From Perkinsus chesapeaki (lineage: Eukaryota > Perkinsozoa > Perkinsida > Perkinsidae): 37,913 nt of DNA. The stretch is taken from NCBI GenBank assembly GCA_013115145.1, contig JAAPAO010000152.1, forward strand, positions 23,267-61,179. The letters are read 5' to 3'. Shown piece by piece: positions 34,043 through 37,913 of the stretch. Numbering within the stretch: the first letter of the stretch is position 1; every line of letters starts with the position of its first letter. The notes beneath the pieces were generated by a model that made no database searches, was not told the origin of the DNA, and saw only the letters and a list, made by a program, of their open reading frames with translations. Both the position numbers and the translations under genes were made by a program.

Positions 34043-37000
34043 ATGGGAGAAGTCTTCAGCACAGATAGCAAGTCGCTGAGCTCTCCAGGATTCCTGGCCC
34101 CAGAGCGATCTAAATCGAGAAGGAAGAAACGGCACTCAGTATCTAAGCGGTGAGTTGCCATTGGAACTGGAACTGGGAAACTTTCATATTATGCAACTAA
34201 TGGGATCCGCTTCCTATAACGGCTCATTTATAGTGGATCGATTGAATCGATCCCCGTGGAATGAAACAACTCATTTCAGAGCGTCCTCATCCAGTAACAC
34301 CCTCCCCGAAAGACGTAGATATCGTAATTCTTCCAAGGGCGTGGAATCATTGTCCATGAGTAAGCCTCGCAAGCATGCTGCTGCTCGAAGCCAAAACGTT
34401 TCAGCTGCCTACCTGAGCATGAGATCGCCCAACTCACGACGTGGTGACAACTCCGCACCGACACGCGAGTTCTGGGAAGCACTTGAAGCATCAGAAACGG
34501 ATTCGCAACGACGTACTCCGTCGAACCAGATTATTCACCTAGATCGATGCTCGATCATTAGGGCGATGGCACGATGTGGTTAAGCGATCTCCAAGTGGGA
34601 GGATCTCAGACGAGGATCCTGATAGGCTGGAGAAACTCATTGTTAGAAAAGGAGTTCCTTTAGAGTAACAATAGGCCAAGAAGCGATTTCGTTAGTTAAA
34701 CAGTGTTCCGCAAACGTTAATTGTTCCAGGTATAGACAGCTTCTTTGGTGTGGCAACTCGATGGATGGGAATGAGGATTTAGAGAATATGTCCTTACCTA
34801 AAGAGCGGGTCCTTGAAAGCTGCTGGAAGCAGATAGACATGGACACACCCAGGACGCCGTATCTCACAGCTGCGACACGAGACAGGTAACCAAAGTGGTC
34901 CACTGATGGCCACGAGAATCAGTCTGTGATCGGAGGATCGGCATCACGCCACCGAATTCCCCATATAATACATAGACGGCCACGGCTGCTCAAGATTGAA
35001 ATGAGACAGTTCGGCCGGTGATTCATCTTCACTGCACCTATCGGGTTGTATAGCCTAACCCTACCAGCTGAGGCGACATTCAAGACCTTCGGTTACTAGC
35101 GTCTCTCCATGTCAGGTTACAGCGGGTGTTGAGATATTTTTCTGCTTTTGCGAGTCCACAAAGCGGCTATTGTCAGGGCATGAATTTCGTCGCTGCGGTT
35201 CCACTTTCAATTGGTAAGTAGTAACGTAGCTTGGAAGATTCTACACCACTTCAGGGTTGAGTGAGAAGTGCACGCTCGGAATCCTAAAGAAGCTCATAGT
35301 CGACCCCGCTGGCATACTTTATGGAATGTATGATCCGGATCTCACCGGCTTACACCAGGAAGTGGATAACCTGGAAATGGTGCTCACCATCTATGGCCTC
35401 CGAATCATACTTGTGCCTCGTCAGGCGGTCTCTTTATGCTATCCGCATCTTCTTCAACGGCTTGGATCATCAGCTGACTTCGCGTCATTCGCAGTTGACT
35501 CGTGGCTAACACTTTTCGCTTCGAGACTGCCATACCACGCAATTCTGAGATACTGGGATTACGTAAGTTTTTTCTGTTGGCTTCGTCCCTGCTGAGCCCG
35601 GCGAATGTATCGTCTTGTTAGATCCTTGCATTTCATACCGACCGCTCGCTAGTGCGATCTATAATCATAGCCCAGATGCTGTACTTACTCCCAGAGTCGG
35701 AACATTCTGCGTGGGATGATCATGAGCACGTCGCTCTTGGACAGTACTTGGCGCTTCCCTAGTTTATCTGCAGTCTTGCTGAACCAGATACAGAGACCGC
35801 CTCGCTAGCCTGGTTAAAAGTGATGTTGATGCTATACTCGAGCTATCAATGAAAGTCAGGGCAGAACTTGCAAAGGTGTGCCAGGGAGTTCCTCACAGAA
35901 CGTTTGGACTCCAAGTTTTGGAGTGATCGCTGATCACTGATATGTTAGGGGTGTATTCTTGTGCATCCCTCCTAGGTTAAGGCCCGTAAACCACGAGGGA
36001 ATGGGAGGTATAATCGCAGTGAGGAAACCAAGGTGAGTTCCCAGCTTGGTCTCTTGAAAGTTGAAGGGATCTGGTGCCGTTTGTTCTTCAAATAAAGGAT
36101 GCGTTTTCGTGCCTACCCAGCCGGTCTCACCTACCTGATCGAAGTTAAAACAGTGTTTCATTTCAGTACGAAGCAGTCATGATTATACTGGAGAATGAGC
36201 TATCTGATGACGATCACTTAAAGGCTGCGCTGCATTACTTTTTGGAGGGGAACTCTGGGGGGAAAGATCTTCTTGGCATCCTACAACGGGTTGACAGTGC
36301 AGACCACGAAGATGCTACTGATACAGTGAGCTACTTCCTGAGTAGGGGATCCCAATAACCGATCTTCTTGAACAGGTCGGCGAAATTATGGGAGATGATT
36401 CAAGTATAAACAGCGGTGAGTTCTTGGGCGCTCAGTGAGGCACTCTACCTTTTATCCCATAGATTTGCCGCACTCCTCGAGCTCTGGAACCGCGTCAAGG
36501 ATGCCGCATTCCCCCGCTGTTGATCTGGCACAAGCTTACATCGAAGTAGTCCAGTGGCGAAGTCAACAGAGAATTGATCAGATCCTCCACTCTGAAAAGA
36601 AGTATGTAGGGTGTCTACAGTAGACATCCGATGTCGATTCGACATTATCGGTTCGACACGATCCACTGGATCGGATCCAAGGCGTGCTTCTTGTTCAACA
36701 GTAGTGAAACGTAGCAACATTCTATGGCGAGCTGTTATTTTTGAAACTTTCACTTCAACTCGAAACGTTCAAGTTGCTTTTTCATTCATTATGATAGTAG
36801 TCCTAGTCGCGCTTCGCGCACAATGAGTGGCGATTATCAGGTCCATAGAAGTTTTGCAAGACCTCGTGGACTATGTTATCGAATGCTCTGATAGCTTTCG
36901 AGCGAGTGGAGTACTGGTGGACCTTTTTCTCGAGCACGATACCGATTTCATGGCCTTCATCGCGGATCCTAAAGGTGCCTTCCTACTAGAAGATTCGTAT

Positions 37001-37449
37001 CATAATTCTCGCTGATTCGGCTACAGTTCTTAAACTTCGATCACAGTTTATGGCTCGAATCCAATAGAGCACGTTATGACAGTTGTTTGTCAGATTTGCA
37101 AGAATTACTGCAATGCGTTTCACGCATATCATCATCTGAAGAACCTACGAATGGAAAGGGTCCCGACCAACATTTCGATCCCGTCGCTGTATCCCAGACC
37201 ATTCTGAGCCAATCGGGAGGGCTCTCCCTTCACGGCCTTCTGGATTGGTGAGGCAGATTCAGAATCGGTCCCCTGCTTGCTGAGTGCACTTTTCTTGATA
37301 GGTTTTACGTCAATCGGTTGAGTGTCTCACCTTTGCAAATAAGCTCTAACATATTTTCTTCCAAACTACTGCGGCGGCGTTCAGCGCTCGTGTTAAGCCG
37401 ATGTAAAGACTTTAGTCGTTTTCGGCTACGGGATCGCATCGACAGGTAG
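34043..37449 (+). CDS. TBC-domain Rab GTPase-activating protein (685 aa)
   Basis: Fourteen exons: 34043-34149, 34280-34512, 34562-34664, 34730-34885, 35116-35213, 35255-35562, 35622-35743, 35788-35875, 36167-36325, 36376-36415, 36463-36601, 36841-36996, 37047-37247 and 37302-37449. They total 686 codons including stop, in frame throughout. The N-terminal region is basic and Ser-rich (SKSRRKKRHSVSKR). A TBC domain follows: LIVRKGVPLEYRQLLWCGNS, then QIDMDTPRTPYL with the arginine finger (IxxDxxR), and LRYFSAFASPQSGYCQGMNF with the glutamine finger (YCQGM). FASRLPYHAILRYWDY closes it. TBC proteins stimulate GTP hydrolysis by Rab GTPases in membrane traffic; both catalytic fingers are present. 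The C-terminal third (from about residue 410) is helical and acidic with no named domain (VRAELAKYEAVMIILENELS). Four introns are long (130, 230, 291 and 239 nt), and three of these carry palindromes. Confidence 0.9.
34235..34253. repeat. Perfect 9-bp-arm palindrome in a TBC-gene intron
   Basis: GGATCGATT-G-AATCGATCC, inside the first intron of the TBC gene. Confidence 0.7.
35908..35938. repeat. Two overlapping hairpins in a TBC-gene intron
   Basis: ACTCCAA-GTT-TTGGAGT (35908-35924) overlaps AGTGATC-GCT-GATCACT (35922-35938), inside the 291-nt intron. Confidence 0.65.
36612..36673. repeat. Three successive 15-nt palindromes in a TBC-gene intron
   Basis: TGTCTAC-A-GTAGACA (36612-36626), ATGTCGA-T-TCGACAT (36631-36645) and CGATCCA-C-TGGATCG (36659-36673). 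Each has 7-bp arms and a single-base centre. Confidence 0.75.
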
Positions 37450-37913
37450 ACGACGCTTCACTTACCCAATACATTACATGTTGTCAACATGTGACCAACA
37501 TGACGTTGATCAGGTACGCTGCAGCGGCTTTTTCGCTGCGACGCTGGTTGGCCTTGGAGCTACTTGCTGGCACCAAGATCGATCTCACTCGTTTATGTCT
37601 ATGAAAATTCCCCGTCATGGGGACCCCATGATGAGTTTTGTGTGTTAGCGTGGTTACATGTGCCACAAGTCTGACTGGCTAATGCTGTATATATATTCGT
37701 TTTGCGTTACGAGCATGTAACTTAAATGTGTAGCGAGTCAAAGTTAAGAGCAGAATCGCGGACTACATATGCCTGCAAAAATTCAATCTGCGCACTCCGG
37801 GCTACACGCGTGCACACATCATGCGCACGCGTGCACGGTGGTGTCCCGACAGCGGTCCCTAGTATCCTCAGTCTCAGATGCTAGTGCATTATTAGATTGT
37901 CAGTCGCGGGTTC
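37450..37913. other. Right-end spacer
   Basis: No gene supported. It contains a 17-nt palindrome (37615-37631, TCATGGGG-A-CCCCATGA) and an 11-bp direct repeat CACGCGTGCAC (37805-37815 and 37826-37836). Confidence 0.5.

Noticed and set aside
35060-35080. CCTAACCCTA as telomere-like repeat
   Set aside because: Only one partial unit inside a TBC-gene intron; no tandem array.

Overview
The window is nuclear DNA of a unicellular eukaryote. It carries about fifteen protein genes split by many short GT-AG introns (mostly 40-55 nt), a eukaryotic tRNA-Ser, and typical eukaryotic families: V-ATPase proteolipid, CDK-like kinase, TBC Rab-GAP, Kelch, RING/PHD, Dim1 and an apyrase. Intron size, genes on both strands and numerous lineage-specific proteins suggest an alveolate such as Perkinsus. 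That assignment is inference; no marker gene here proves it. The exon models were built by hand by requiring splice sites, reading phase and family resemblance to agree. Several close exactly in frame over 4 to 14 exons.

Layout: 1-2.0 kb, two minus-strand secreted sushi (CCP) proteins, the first cut by the window edge. 2.4-3.3 kb, V-ATPase subunit c (minus). 3.3-5.7 kb, AT-richer and gene-poor, with one small three-exon gene that may be Ctf8-like. 5.7-10.7 kb, three plus-strand genes without a recognised family (an acidic-linker protein, a beta-propeller-like protein and a 314-aa protein). 11.4-13.5 kb, two divergent ankyrin genes. 13.7-15.0 kb, a RING-H2 + PHD protein. 15.2-16.6 kb, a CDKL-like kinase. 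16.7-18.1 kb, a multi-pass membrane protein. 18.8-20.1 kb, a coiled-coil protein. 20.1-24.3 kb, a gene-poor block with palindromes, a TCTA-rich stretch, remnant-like ORFs and a tRNA-like B box, perhaps a decayed mobile element. 24.4-26.8 kb, an ecto-apyrase (GDA1/CD39). 27.3-28.7 kb, Dim1 rRNA dimethyltransferase. 28.8-29.1 kb, a broken copy of the start of a Kelch gene whose complete version lies at 31.1-33.4 kb, with an orphan gene between them. 33.9 kb, tRNA-Ser(CGA). 34.0-37.4 kb, a 14-exon TBC-domain gene.

The genes do not form a pathway; this is an ordinary mixed eukaryotic neighbourhood. Proton pumping (V-ATPase), vesicle traffic (TBC), purine nucleotide hydrolysis (apyrase), ribosome biogenesis (Dim1) and chromatin/ubiquitin reading (RING-PHD) are side by side. 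The most notable signals are very short predicted introns (18-29 nt) needed to keep several frames open, runs of small perfect palindromes in introns and spacers, the duplicated and broken Kelch start, and the two neighbouring sushi genes.
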